From Streptomyces altiplanensis (GTDB lineage: Bacteria > Actinomycetota > Actinomycetes > Streptomycetales > Streptomycetaceae): DNA of 36,292 bases. A program made the position numbers and the translations under genes. Of the stretch, positions 23,281-31,961 are shown in pieces (within the stretch, counting starts at the first letter, position 1; every line of letters starts with the position of its first letter). Where the stretch lies: the NCBI GenBank assembly GCA_003719395.1, contig RHMC01000066.1:1-36292 (forward strand), written 5' to 3'. The notes beneath the pieces are model-generated. The model ran no database searches and was not told the DNA's origin. It saw only the letters and a list, made by a program, of their open reading frames with translations.

Positions 23281-24345
23281 TCAGGGAGAGGGCAGGGGGG
23301 TGCCGCACCGGCCGCAGTACCGGTCGCCGCGCTCCGTCGCGAGACGGCCGCAGTCGGGGCAGACCCGGTCCAGCAGACAGGCCGCCTCGCCGCCCTCCTC
23401 CGCCACGGGTGACACGGGCGGGGCGTTGCGGATGGTGAGCCCCGGGCGGCGGCGGTGGACCGTGAGGTAGGCCAGGCCGTCGGGGCCTGCCGAGACGGCG
23501 CGTCGGGCTCCGTGCGGCAGCCATGCCACGGCCCCCGGTGCGAGTTCGTGCCGTTCGCCGCCGCATTCCAGCAGGCCGGCTCCCTGTGCCACGTACACCA
23601 GGACGTCCAGGCCGGGCTCGACGTGCGGAGCGACTTGGGCGCGGGGCGCCAGGCGGATCACATTCGCGTCCAGCTGCCGGCCGCTCTCGTCCAGGCGCCA
23701 CAGCGCACCGCCTCGGTGGGCGGCGGGCGCACCGCCGGTCAGTGCCGCCAACCGGGCGAGGACGCCCGGCCCTCGTGTGCGGACTGGTGCTTGCGCCGCC
23801 CCGGTTCCTTCGGCTGTGACCTCCCGCAGCCAGGACCGCTCCGCGTGGTCGGCGGCCCGGGCGACGGCGAGCGTCCCGCGACGGTACGGGTCGTCCGCGC
23901 CGTCGGCATCGGCATCGGCATCGGCATCGGCATCGGCATCGGCATCGGCATCATGGAAGGAGTGCCTCGGCTGTTCCAGGAACTCCAGTCGCCGGCGCAG
24001 CACCGCGTGGCGGTCGCCGGGGTCGGGGAGCCGGGAGAGGAACGCCAGGATCGTGAAGTACCGGGCGCTGTCGCTGATGTCCAGGTCGTCGGGGGCCCGG
24101 AGCCGCCGCAGCAGCTCGGCGTGGCCGGTGCCGGTCAGGCTCAGGGTGTGCTGCCGGGCGGTCGCGGCGCCCGGCTCGATCCGCCGGTCCAGCAGGCCGG
24201 CCTCGACGAGGCGGTCGATCACCGGGCGGAGGCTGCCCTCACCGACCGGCCGGAAGCGGCTGGACAGGCGCTCCGTGCGGCGGCGCAGCTCGTCTCCGTA
24301 CAGTGGCCCGTCGGCCAGGAATCCCAGAATCGCGAGCTCCAGCAT
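23281..24345 (-). CDS. PadR-type regulator fused to a cupin domain and a zinc ribbon
   Basis: A 354-residue multidomain protein. Residues 1-about 80 are a PadR winged helix: MLELAILGFLADGPLYGDEL, SLRPVIDRLVEAGLLDRR. About 85-128 is the PadR-type C-terminal helical region. Residues 132-147 are eight Asp-Ala repeats encoded by the microsatellite at 23,905. About 213-310 is a cupin, with VIRLAPRAQVAPHVEPGLDVLVYVAQGAG and LAPGAVAWLPHG resembling cupin motifs 1 and 2. Residues 329-347 form a zinc ribbon, C329-x2-C332 and C344-x2-C347. Normal PadR proteins stop after the helical region, so this is an unusual fusion. The cupin might sense a ligand or metal. The ATG at 24,345 starts the canonical PadR sequence; an ATG at 24,363 is an alternative. 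Confidence 0.85.
   Translation of the reverse strand: MLELAILGFLADGPLYGDELRRRTERLSSRFRPVGEGSLRPVIDRLVEAGLLDRRIEPGAATARQHTLSLTGTGHAELLRRLRAPDDLDISDSARYFTILAFLSRLPDPGDRHAVLRRRLEFLEQPRHSFHDADADADADADADADADGADDPYRRGTLAVARAADHAERSWLREVTAEGTGAAQAPVRTRGPGVLARLAALTGGAPAAHRGGALWRLDESGRQLDANVIRLAPRAQVAPHVEPGLDVLVYVAQGAGLLECGGERHELAPGAVAWLPHGARRAVSAGPDGLAYLTVHRRRPGLTIRNAPPVSPVAEEGGEAACLLDRVCPDCGRLATERGDRYCGRCGTPLPSP
23905..23952. repeat. (GGCATC)8 microsatellite encoding (Asp-Ala)8
   Basis: Eight perfect, uninterrupted GGCATC units lie inside the PadR-cupin gene and encode the acidic linker between the PadR and cupin parts. A hexamer unit keeps frame when copy number changes, so the linker length can vary without killing the protein. 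Perfect identity of all eight units suggests recent expansion. Confidence 0.97.
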
Positions 24346-24401
24346 GCCGCCACTTTGGCACATCGGAACGGGGCGCCTCGAACCGAGCGAGGCGTCCCCC
24401 G

Positions 24402-24608
24402 TTACGAGTGGGATTCGCGCTTCCCGCCTTCCGGTTCCTCTTGTGCCTCGTACGCGGAGCAGTCGGGGTTCTGGCACGGCCCCGGGCGCCAGACGGGCAC
24501 GAAGACTCCCAGAGACTTGTGTCGTTTGATCACTGTCTGGACGGGTTGCTTGCAGACCGGGCACACGTGCCGGGCCCGCGCTTCGGTCTCATGCTCATTA
24601 CTGCCCAT
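24402..24608 (-). CDS. small zinc-ribbon protein of unknown function
   Basis: A 68-residue cytoplasmic protein with four cysteines spaced C16-x2-C19-x25-C45-x4-C50 (VCPVCKQPV and GPCQNPDC), a likely zinc ribbon. Between them is a basic/aromatic segment, VIKRHKSLGVFVPVW. The tail is charged (EEPEGGKRES). No specific family is recognised. The ATG at 24,608 is preceded by a strikingly AT-rich stretch (about 24,609-24,635, with AATATT and TAAAATTT) that probably holds its promoter close to the start. It lies 57 bases upstream of the PadR-cupin gene on the same strand, so the two zinc-ribbon genes may be co-transcribed. Confidence 0.75.
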   Translation of the reverse strand: MGSNEHETEARARHVCPVCKQPVQTVIKRHKSLGVFVPVWRPGPCQNPDCSAYEAQEEPEGGKRESHS

Positions 24609-24654
24609 ATGTAAATTTTATGCCAATATTGCGCCGTGGGGCAGGTCGGAGAGG

Positions 24655-24800
24655 TCAGGCCGGCAGCTTGTCCCGCCGGCGGACGAACCGTCTCTCCGCG
24701 TCGTCGCGGAGATGCTCGGCGAGCAGGTCGCGGGCGCCCTCCCAGCGGCCCGTCACCATGTCCTGACAGCTCCCGGCGAGAGCCCGGTCACCGAACGCCT
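24655..24800 (-). other. possible fragment of an unknown gene downstream of the cellulase
   Basis: The minus strand reads AFGDRALAGSCQDMVTGRW, then EGARDLLAEHLRDDAERRF, and ends RRRDKLPA at a stop at 24,655. The Trp/Leu/Arg helical pattern looks like real protein. It resembles the opening of actinomycete proteins that begin with a 'GDWEAVRDLLA' type helix, but no family can be named. It sits after the cellulase terminator and has no clear start codon or ribosome-binding site. Confidence 0.25.
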
Positions 24801-24829
24801 GGTCGCGGAGCGGTGCTCCGGAACGGCGG

Positions 24830-24873
24830 CCCGCCCAGGCTGCCCTGGGCGGGGTCCCCCTCCGAGCGGGGGG
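24830..24873 (-). terminator. double hairpin terminator after the GH6 gene
   Basis: Two adjacent stems follow the GH6 stop at 24,902. CCCCC/GGGGG lies at 24,856-24,873. A perfect 10-bp stem CCCGCCCAGG/CCTGGGCGGG with a CTGC loop lies at 24,830-24,853. Tandem GC-rich hairpins without a T-run are typical Streptomyces terminators. Confidence 0.75.
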
Positions 24874-24901
24874 CAGGCGCGGGCGGTCCCCCGCCGTTTC
24901 C

Positions 24902-26148
24902 TCAGCGCGGCATGATGGCCGGGCTGGCGAGCCGCACCAGTTCCAGTGCCTGCTCGGGGAACCGAGAGGCCCGCCTTCGGGTCGACCGTACGGCGCTCGG
25001 GGTCCTGGGGTCCGGCCGTACCGCGCAGGCACTCGCCGTCCGACTCCCCCGGCGTCTTGATCCACAGGTAGGCGTCGTTCAGCGGGTCCCCGGTGCGGGT
25101 GGTGGGGCGGGCGCCGAGGCCGCGTCCCGGCGGGTTGCACCAGTCCTGCGCGTCGCTGTACTTGCCGGCGGGCGGGGTCCACGGGCCCTGGCCGTTGCGG
25201 CTGGTGTCGGTGACGAAGTGCTTCATACGGGCCGGGTCGGGGACGCCCACATGACGGTCGAGCCAGTTCTGGGCGTCGGCCCTCGACCACGACTGGCTGG
25301 GGCAGTCGGACGCCTTGCCGCCCTTGTCCACGTAGGCCAGACAGGAGGAGATGAGCTTGCCGTACCAGGCGTTCGTGCTGTCGGTGCTGTAGTTGGCGAC
25401 GTTCACGGAGAAGCCCGCGGCACGTGCGACACCGCCCTTGACCAGCCGGGGCACGATGCTGTCCACGGTGTGCCAGGAGGGGTGCCCGGCGTCGACGTAC
25501 ACCTTGGTGCGGGGCAGCGCGGCGAGGGTGGTGACGGCGTCGGTGAGCTGGGCGTAGCGCGCGGCCGTCCTGGCCTCCTTCGCCCCCTTGGTGTCCTTGG
25601 CGCCGCCGTCCGGGCAGTCGGAGGGCACCAGGGCGAGCGCGTCGGGTTCGAGGACGACGAGCGCGCGGCTGTCGCCGATGCCCTTCGCCACGCCGCCGAT
25701 CCACTCCCGGTACTCGGCGCTGTCGCGCAGGCCGCCCGCCGAGTACAGGGAGCAGTCGCGGCCCGGGACGTGGTAGAGCACCAGCGTGGGCGTCGCCTTG
25801 TCCCGGGCGGCGTCGCGGACGACGACGCGCGTCTCGTCCTGACCTCCTCCGGGGTGCGGCCGGCCAGCCAGACGGCGTGCGGGGTGCGGGCCATGGCCCG
25901 GAGCCCGGCGGCCTCGCGCGAGTGCTTGCCGCGGTCCAGTTCGTCGGCCTGGCGGTACGCCGCCGGGTTGGCGCGGGGGCGTACAGACGGGTGGCGGCGG
26001 AGCCGTCCGGGGCATCCGGGCCGGCCGAGTCGTCGGTCGCGCCGGCGGACAGCACGCCCAGGAAAAGCGCCGCTGTCAGGCCGGTCAGGGTGAGGGGTAC
26101 CGCGGTCAGGACGGTCAGGGACGGGAGGATGGGTCTTCTGCTGTGCAC
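24902..26148 (-). CDS. secreted GH6 cellulase (endoglucanase-type), three frameshifts
   Basis: A secreted beta-1,4-glucanase of about 415 codons. A signal peptide begins MHSRRPILPSLTVLTA at ATG 26,148. GH6 landmarks follow: LVLYHVPGRDCS (RDC aspartate of the proton network), ALVVLEPDAL (catalytic acid Asp in EPD), KVYVDAGHPSW, FSVNVANYST, HFVTDTSRNGQGPW and YLWIKTPGESDGEC. The protein is continuous only with shifts near 25,977 (LYAP to ANPAAYRQADELD), 25,840 (TPEEV to QDETRVVVRD) and 24,958 (KAGLS to FPEQALELVRLASPAIMPR). The true stop is then 24,902. No cellulose-binding module or linker is visible, so this is a catalytic-domain-only enzyme. A CebR box 32 bases upstream of the ATG indicates cellobiose-inducible control. 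Confidence 0.88.
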
Positions 26149-26179
26149 GGGGTCGCTCCTGGCTCGCGAGAGGTGGGAC

Positions 26180-26193
26180 AGGGAGCGCTCCCA
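26180..26193. promoter_or_regulatory. CebR box upstream of the GH6 cellulase gene
   Basis: AGGGAGCGCTCCCA differs from the 14-bp CebR operator of Streptomyces (TGGGAGCGCTCCCA) only at the first base and contains the perfect 12-bp core GGGAGCGCTCCC. It lies 32 bases upstream of the cellulase ATG, between that gene and the DUF2809 gene. CebR is a LacI-family repressor released by cello-oligosaccharides and controls cellulose-utilisation genes. Confidence 0.88.
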
Positions 26194-26202
26194 CGCCTCA
26201 CA

Positions 26203-26621
26203 TCACGACGCGTGGCGCGGACCGCTCGGCCGGGGCACCACGGCGCATATGAGCAGGAAGAGGCCGGCGCCGACGGCGTACCAGAGCAGGTCGGGCGCGT
26301 TGAAGGTCGAGCCGAGCACCAGCCGGGCGGCCGTACTGCGTTCGGCCAGCTCCGCGGGTACACCGGTGAGCTGGGCGCACTCGACGCCCAGCTGAGCCCC
26401 AGTGCGACGGCGGCGGCCACCGGCGGGCGGGTCGCGGGCGCGAGGAGCAGGGCTAGCGTGCACAGCAGGACGGTGTAGAGCGCGTCCCCCGGGTACTTGG
26501 CGATGTCGCCGTCCGCCACGGCCCGGACGCCGAGCCCCGCGCACAGGGTCAGGCCCGCGGCCACGGCCGCGCGTACACGGGTCCGGGCCCGGGTCCGGCG
26601 AAGGTCACTCACGCCGGACAC
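26203..26621 (-). CDS. DUF2809-type membrane protein, frameshifted
   Basis: A small integral membrane protein of about 139 residues with four hydrophobic segments, resembling the DUF2809 family (unknown function). Visible blocks are VRAVADGDIAKYPGDALYTVLLCTL, then VAAAVALGLSW, and after a frame change near 26,395, GVECAQLTGVPAELAERSTAARLVLGS, FNAPDLLWYAVGAGLFLL. The stop is at 26,203. The start, ATG 26,621, lies 18 bases after the stop of the xdhC-type gene, so it could be the last gene of the purine operon. Its function there, if any, is unknown. The CebR box starts downstream of its stop, so it is not part of the cellulase unit. Confidence 0.7.
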
Positions 26622-26639
26622 TGTACGTCCCTGCCACGG

Positions 26640-27802
26640 TCAGGCGACGGAACCTATCCGCCCGGCCGGTTCCCCGGGACCCTCGTGGTGGATCGGGGTG
26701 TGCGCGCCGGTGAGGGAGACGCCGGTGCCGCCGCGCCGGGACGCGACGATCTCCGCGGCGATGGACAGGGCGGTCTCCTCGGGCGTACGGGCGCCGAGGT
26801 CGAGGCCGATGGGGCTGCGCAGGCGGGCCAGTTCGAGCTCGGTGACGCCGACCTCGCGCAGCCGCCTGTTGCGGTCCTCGTGGGTGCGGCGGGAGCCCAT
26901 CGCGCCGACGTACGCGACCGGCAGGCGCAGCGCCAGTTCCAGCAGCGGGACGTCGAACTTGGCGTCGTGGGTGAGGACGCAGAGCACCGTACGGCCGTCG
27001 ACCTCGGTCGACTCCAGGTAGCGGTGCGGCCACTCGACGACGATCTCGTCGGCCTCGGGGAAGCGCGTGGCGGTGGCGAAGACGGGCCGGGCGTCGCACA
27101 CGGTCACGTGGTAGCCCAGGAACTTGCCGACGCGCACCAGCGCGGCGGCGCGCGATGGCGCCGAAGACGATCATGCGGGGGGCCGGGACGCTCGACTCGA
27201 CGAGGAGCGTCAGCGGCGGCCGCTGCGCGAGCCGTCCTCGCCGATGAGGACGGTGCCGGTGCGTCCCGCGTCGAGCATGGCGCGGGCCTCGCCCGCCGCC
27301 GTACGGTCCAGCTCCGGGTGCCCGCCGAGGCTTCCTTCACAGGCAAACGAGCCGTCGTGCGAACCGTCGGGGCGTACGAGCAGGGCACGGCCCATGACTT
27401 CGGCCGGCCCGTCCGTGATCCGCGCGACCGCCGCCGTGCCCCCACGCGCGGCGGTGGCCAGCGCGGCCGCGAACACCTCCCTGCGGGAGAGTCCGGCGTA
27501 CCGAAGACGAGGATGTCGATCACGCCGCCGCAGGTCAGGCCCACGGCGAACGCGTCCTCGTCGCTGTAGCCGAAGCTCTCCAGGACGGCCCGGCCGTCCT
27601 GGAGAGCCTGCTGGCACAGTTCGTACACCGCGCCCTCCACGCACCCGCCGGAGACGGAGCCGATCGCCATGCCCCCGGAGTCGACCGCCAGAGCCGCTCC
27701 GGGCTCCCGGGGCGAGCTGCCGTTCGTCGCCACGACCGTGGCGACGGCGAAGTCGCGTCCTTGCTCGACCCACCGGTTGAGTTCTTCGGCGATGTCCAGC
27801 AT
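26640..27802 (-). CDS. xdhC: XdhC/CoxI-family molybdenum-enzyme maturation factor, three frameshifts
   Basis: A protein of about 387 residues that helps insert sulfurated molybdenum cofactor into xanthine dehydrogenase. The N-terminal XdhC_CoxI domain shows VATVVATNGSSPREPGAALAV, GSVSGGCVEGAVYE, ESFGYSDEDAFAVGLTCGG. The C-terminal Rossmann domain (XdhC_C) shows RMIVFGAIAR, VGKFLGYHVTVCDARPVF, VLTHDAKFDVPLLELAL, VAYVGAMGSRRTHEDR and PIGLDLGARTPEETALSIAAEIVA. Three shifts are needed: near 27,500 (FGTP to LSRREVFAAAL), 27,212 (EDGSRSG to PLTLLVES) and 27,157 (GAIAR to AAALVRVGKFLGY). ATG 27,802 begins MLDIAEELNRW. It lies 39 bases after the permease stop, in the xanthine dehydrogenase gene cluster. 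Confidence 0.88.
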
Positions 27803-27841
27803 GACTGTCTCCTTACGGGGGGTGCGGGAGGGGGCGGGGCG

Positions 27842-29320
27842 CTACTTGACGCCCAGCCAGCCCTCGATGGGGTGGAGTGCGAAGTAGGCGAGGAAGACGG
27901 CGGCCAGTACCCACATCAGCCAGCCCACTTCCCGCACCCTGCCCTGCGCCGTCTTGATCAGCACGTGGGCGATGACGCCGGCCGCGATGCCCGCGGTGAT
28001 GGAGTACGTGAACGGCATCAGCACGGTGGTCAGGAAGACCGGGATGGAGGTCGCCGTGTCGTCCCAGTCGATGTGCTTGGCGTTGGTCAGCATCATCGCG
28101 CCGATGACGACCAGCGCGGCGGCGGCCACCTGGGTCGGGATGAGCTGGGCCAGCGGGGTGAAGAAGAGGCAGAGCGTGAAGGCCAGGCCGGTGACCACAC
28201 TGGCGAAGCCGGTCCGCGCGCCGTCGCCGACGCCCGCGGTGGATTCGACGAACACCGTCTGCCCGGAGGCACCGGCGAAACCGCCGATCGCGCCGCCCGC
28301 GCCGTCGACGGCCAGGGCCCTGTTGAGGCCGGGCATCTTGCCGTCCCTGTCGGCGAGGTTGGCCTGCTGGCCGATGCCGATGATGGTTCCCATGGCGTCG
28401 AAGAAGCCCGCCAGCACCAGGGTGAAGACGATGACGCCGACGGTGATGCCGCCGATGCTGCCGATGCCGTCGAAGGAGACGCTGCCGAAGAGGCCGAAGT
28501 CCGGCGTGCTGACGATGCCGCCGGTGAGCTCGGGGGCGTTCAGGCCCCAGGCCTTCTGGTCGAGGCCGGCGAGCTGGTGGACCAGCGCCGCGAAGACGGT
28601 TCCGCCGACGATGCCGATGAGGATCGCGCCGGGGACCTTGCGCACCTGGAGGAGGAAGATCAGCAGAACGGTGAAGGAGAAGCACAGCACCGGCCAGCCG
28701 GTGAGCATGTCGCTCGTGCCGAGCTGGATCGGCTTGGCGCCGGCGATGCCGCCCTCTCCGGGCATGGAGGTGACGAAGCCGGCCTGCACCAGGCCGATGA
28801 GGCAGACGAACAGGCCGATGCCCATGGTGATGGCGTGCTTCAGGGCCAGCGGGATGGCGTTCATGATGAGTTCCCGCAGGCCGGTGACGACGAGCAGGAT
28901 GATCACGAGGCCGTAGATGACGCACATGGCCATCGCGTTGCCCCAGGTCATCTCCGGGGCGACCTGGAAGGCCATGACGGCGGAGACGCTGAGACCCGCC
29001 GCGAGCGCGAGCGGCACATTGCCGACGAAGCCCATCACGATGGTGGTCACGGCGGCGGCGGCGACCGTCGCGGTGGTCAGCTGATTGCCGTCGAGCCTGT
29101 TGCCCGCCACATCGGGGACCGAGAGGATCACCGGGTTCAGCAGGATGATGTACGCCATCGCCATGAAGGTGGTGATGCCGCCGCGGACCTCACGGGCGAC
29201 CGTGGACCCTCTGTGCGTTATGTGGAAGTAGCGGTCGAGCCACGACCGGCCGGCGGGCTGGCGCGTTCCCGCGCCGGCGTCCTCCGCCGTGGTCGTCGGC
29301 TCTGCGGACTGCTGGGTCAT
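27842..29320 (-). CDS. AzgA-type purine permease
   Basis: A 492-residue proton-coupled importer with about 13 hydrophobic segments, probably for hypoxanthine, adenine or guanine. It begins MTQQSAEPTTT, then LDRYFHITHRGSTVAREVRGG, the usual start of AzgA-family purine permeases. Other family blocks are TTFMAMAYIILLNPVILS, AGLSVSAVMAFQVAPEMTW, FDAMGTIIGIGQQANL, and GASGQTVFVESTAGVGDGARTGFASV, the signature loop of this group. The ATG at 29,320 is chosen because the conserved protein starts there; the 74 upstream codons of the open frame are not protein-like. It lies between the xanthine dehydrogenase and xdhC-type genes on the same strand and should feed purine bases to that enzyme. Confidence 0.93.
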   Translation of the reverse strand: MTQQSAEPTTTAEDAGAGTRQPAGRSWLDRYFHITHRGSTVAREVRGGITTFMAMAYIILLNPVILSVPDVAGNRLDGNQLTTATVAAAAVTTIVMGFVGNVPLALAAGLSVSAVMAFQVAPEMTWGNAMAMCVIYGLVIILLVVTGLRELIMNAIPLALKHAITMGIGLFVCLIGLVQAGFVTSMPGEGGIAGAKPIQLGTSDMLTGWPVLCFSFTVLLIFLLQVRKVPGAILIGIVGGTVFAALVHQLAGLDQKAWGLNAPELTGGIVSTPDFGLFGSVSFDGIGSIGGITVGVIVFTLVLAGFFDAMGTIIGIGQQANLADRDGKMPGLNRALAVDGAGGAIGGFAGASGQTVFVESTAGVGDGARTGFASVVTGLAFTLCLFFTPLAQLIPTQVAAAALVVIGAMMLTNAKHIDWDDTATSIPVFLTTVLMPFTYSITAGIAAGVIAHVLIKTAQGRVREVGWLMWVLAAVFLAYFALHPIEGWLGVK

Positions 29321-29491
29321 GGTGCCTGTCTCCCAAGGTTCAAAGGGGCACCCGCATGAAGACTGGAAACGCGGGATTTGGGATGGTGCGAGGGCTGCAC
29401 GACCCGGGGGACGGCCCGAGACGAACCGGGGCAAAACCGGTTGAGCGGAAAAACGGGTGCTGCGAGGACCGCGAGCGGTGCGGTACGGGGG

Positions 29492-29551
29492 CCCCGGGCG
29501 GTGGCAGGCGGGGAAGTGTGACGTTCCTTGGAGGCACGGCACCGCCCGGGG
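29492..29551 (-). other. large-loop inverted repeat between the xanthine dehydrogenase and permease genes
   Basis: CCCCGGGCGGT (29,492-29,502) and ACCGCCCGGGG (29,541-29,551) pair perfectly over 11 bp around a 38-base loop. They lie 25-84 bases past the stop of the molybdenum subunit gene, in the 255-base gap before the permease gene. It probably attenuates or terminates the dehydrogenase transcript. The rest of the gap shows no gene and no recognisable riboswitch. Confidence 0.55.
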
Positions 29552-29575
29552 AGCTTTCCGGCGGAACTCGGGCGA

Positions 29576-31959
29576 TCAGGTGCCCGTGAGGTGTTCGGGG
29601 CGCACCGGCGTCCTGTTGAGTTCCAGACCCGTCGCGTTCCGGATCGCCGCGAGGACGGCCGGGGTCGACGAGAGAGTGGGGGCCTCACCGATGCCACGCA
29701 GACCGTACGGCGCGTGCTCGTCGGCGAGTTCGAGTACGTCGACGGGGATCGTCGGCGTGTCGAGGATGGTGGGGATCAGGTAGTCCGTGAAGGAGGGGTT
29801 GCGCACCTTCGCGGTCTTCGGGTCGACGATGATCTCCTCCATGACCGCGACGCCCAGGCCCTGGGTGGTGCCTCCCTGGATCTGGCCGACGACGGACAGC
29901 GGGTTGAGCGCCTTGCCGACGTCCTGCGCGCAGGCCAGCTCGATGACCTTCACCAGGCCGAGCTCGGTGTCCACCTCGACGACCGCGCGGTGCGCGGCGA
30001 ACGAGTACTGGACGTGGCCGTTGCCCTGACCCGTGCGCAGGTCGAACGCCTCGGTGGGCCGGTGGCGCCATTCCAGCTCCAGGTCGACCGCCTCGCCCTC
30101 GAGCACGTCGACCAGGTCGGCCAGTACCTCGCCGCCGTCGGTGACGACCTTGCCGCCTTCGAGCAGCAGCTCGGCGGTGGCCCAGGCGGGGTGGTACGAG
30201 CCGAACTTGGCCCGTCCGATCTCCAGGACCTTCTCGCGGACGTTCTCACAGGTGTTCTTGACCGCGCCACCGGTGACGTACGTCTGGCGGGAGGCGGACG
30301 TGGAGCCTGCCGAGCCGACCCGGGTGTCCGCCGGGTGGATCGTCACCTGGGCGACGCCCAGCTCGGTGCGGGCGATCTGCGCGTGGACGGTGACGCCGCC
30401 CTGGCCGACCTCCGCCATCGCGGTGTGCACGGTCGCGACGGCTCGCCGTTGACGACCTCCATGCGCACGCGGGCGGTGGAGTAGTCGTCGAAGCCCTCGG
30501 AGAAGCCGACGTTCTTGATGCCGACCGCGTAGCCGATGCCGCGTACGACGCCTTCGCCGTGCGTGGTGTTCGACAGACCGCCGGGCAGGGCGCGTACGTC
30601 CGCCTCCTCGCCGGCCGCGAGCCACTGCTGCTCGGGCGGCAGCGGCATGGCCTTGACGCGGCGCAGCAGCTCGGCGACGGGCGCCGGGGAGTCGCACGGC
30701 TGGCCGGTCGGCAGGAGCGTGCCCTGCTCCATGGCGTTGAGCCGGCGGAACTCCACCGGGTCCATGTCGAGCTTCGCCGCGAGCTTGTCCATCTGCGCCT
30801 CGTAGGCGAAGCACGCCTGGACCGCGCCGAAGCCGCGCATGGCGCCGCAGGGCGGGTTGTTGGTGTAGAGCGCGATCGCCTCGATGTCGACGTCCTCGAC
30901 GACGTACGGGCCGACGCTCAGCGACGAGGCGTTGCCGACGACCGCCGGGGAGGCAGACGCGTAGGCGCCGCCGTCCAGCACGATCCGGCACTTCATGTGC
31001 GTGAGCTTGCCGTCCTTGGTCGCGCCGTGCTCGTACCAGAGCTTCGCCGGGTGGCGGTGGACGTGGCCGAAGAAGGACTCGAACCGGTTGTAGACCATCT
31101 TGACCGGCTTGCCCGTACGGAGGGCGAGGAGGCAGGCGTGAATCTGCATCGAGATGTCCTCGCGGCCGCCGAAGGCACCGCCGACGCCGGAGAGCGTCAT
31201 GCGGACCTTCTCCTCGGGCAGGCCGAGGACGGGGGCGATCTGCCTGAGGTCCGAGTGCAGCCACTGGGTGGCGACGTACAGGTCGACGCCGCCGTCCTCA
31301 CCGGGTACGGCCATGCCGGACTCGGGGCCGAGGAACGCCTGGTCCTGCATGCCGAAGACGTACTCGCCGGAGACGATGACGTCGGCCCGCTCGGCGGCCT
31401 CGTCGGCGTTGCCCCGGACGATCGGCTGGCGGTGCACGATGTTCGGGTGCGGGACGTGACCGATGTGGTGGTCGTCGCGGCCCTCGTGGATCAGCAGCGC
31501 GTCGGGCGCCGTCGCCGATGCCTCGTCGGTGATGACGGGGAGCTCGGCGTAGTCGATCTTGATCTTGGCGGCGGCGCGGCGGGCCGTCTCCGGGTGGTCG
31601 GCGGCGACGACGGCCACCGGCTCGCCGTGGTGGCGGACCTTGCCGTGGGCGAGGACGGGGGTGTCCTGGATCTCCAGGCCGTAGTTCTTCACCTCGGTGG
31701 GCAGGTCGTCGTACGTCAGCACGGCGTGGACGCCGGGCATGGCGAGCGCCTCGGACGTGTCGATCGACCGGATCTCGGCGTGCGCGGTGGTGGAGCGCAG
31801 CGTGTGGCCCCAGAGCATGTCCTCGTGCCACATGTCCGAGGAGTACGCGAACTCGCCGGTGACCTTCAGGGTGCCGTCGGGGCGGAGTGTGGACTCGCCG
31901 ATGCCGCCCTTGGTCTTCGACCCCTGGTTGATGCTGGTGGGGGTACCTGTGACGCCCAT
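29576..31959 (-). CDS. xanthine dehydrogenase, molybdopterin-binding subunit, one frameshift
   Basis: The catalytic subunit, about 794 residues, hydroxylates hypoxanthine and xanthine to uric acid at a molybdenum centre. It starts MGVTGTPTSINQGSKTKGG, then LKVTGEFAYSSDM. Family motifs are GVGGAFGGRED (cofactor loop), KMVYNRFESFFGH, AMRGFGAVQACFAYEAQMD, NPLSVVGQIQGGTTQGLG and GLRGIGEAPTLSS. The Glu of IGEAP is the catalytic base position. A shift near 30,443 joins ARVRMEVVNGE to ATVHTAMAEVGQGG. The C-terminus LTGT ends at the TGA 29,576-29,578. It starts two bases after the stop of the iron-sulfur subunit gene. The aldehyde oxidase alternative is disfavoured by the permease, xdhC and PucR neighbours. 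Confidence 0.93.
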
Positions 31960-31961
31960 GA

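Noticed and set aside
23905..23952. Short-repeat cluster as a CRISPR array
   Set aside because: Contiguous 6-bp units without spacers, in frame within a coding region; this is a microsatellite.
27761..29359. Plus-strand open frame opposite the purine permease
   Set aside because: Antisense shadow rich in Asp, Glu, Gln and His; the minus strand is a clear AzgA-type permease.
29321..29575. Possible purine riboswitch upstream of the permease
   Set aside because: No conserved three-way junction core sequences are visible; only a GC-rich inverted repeat is supported.
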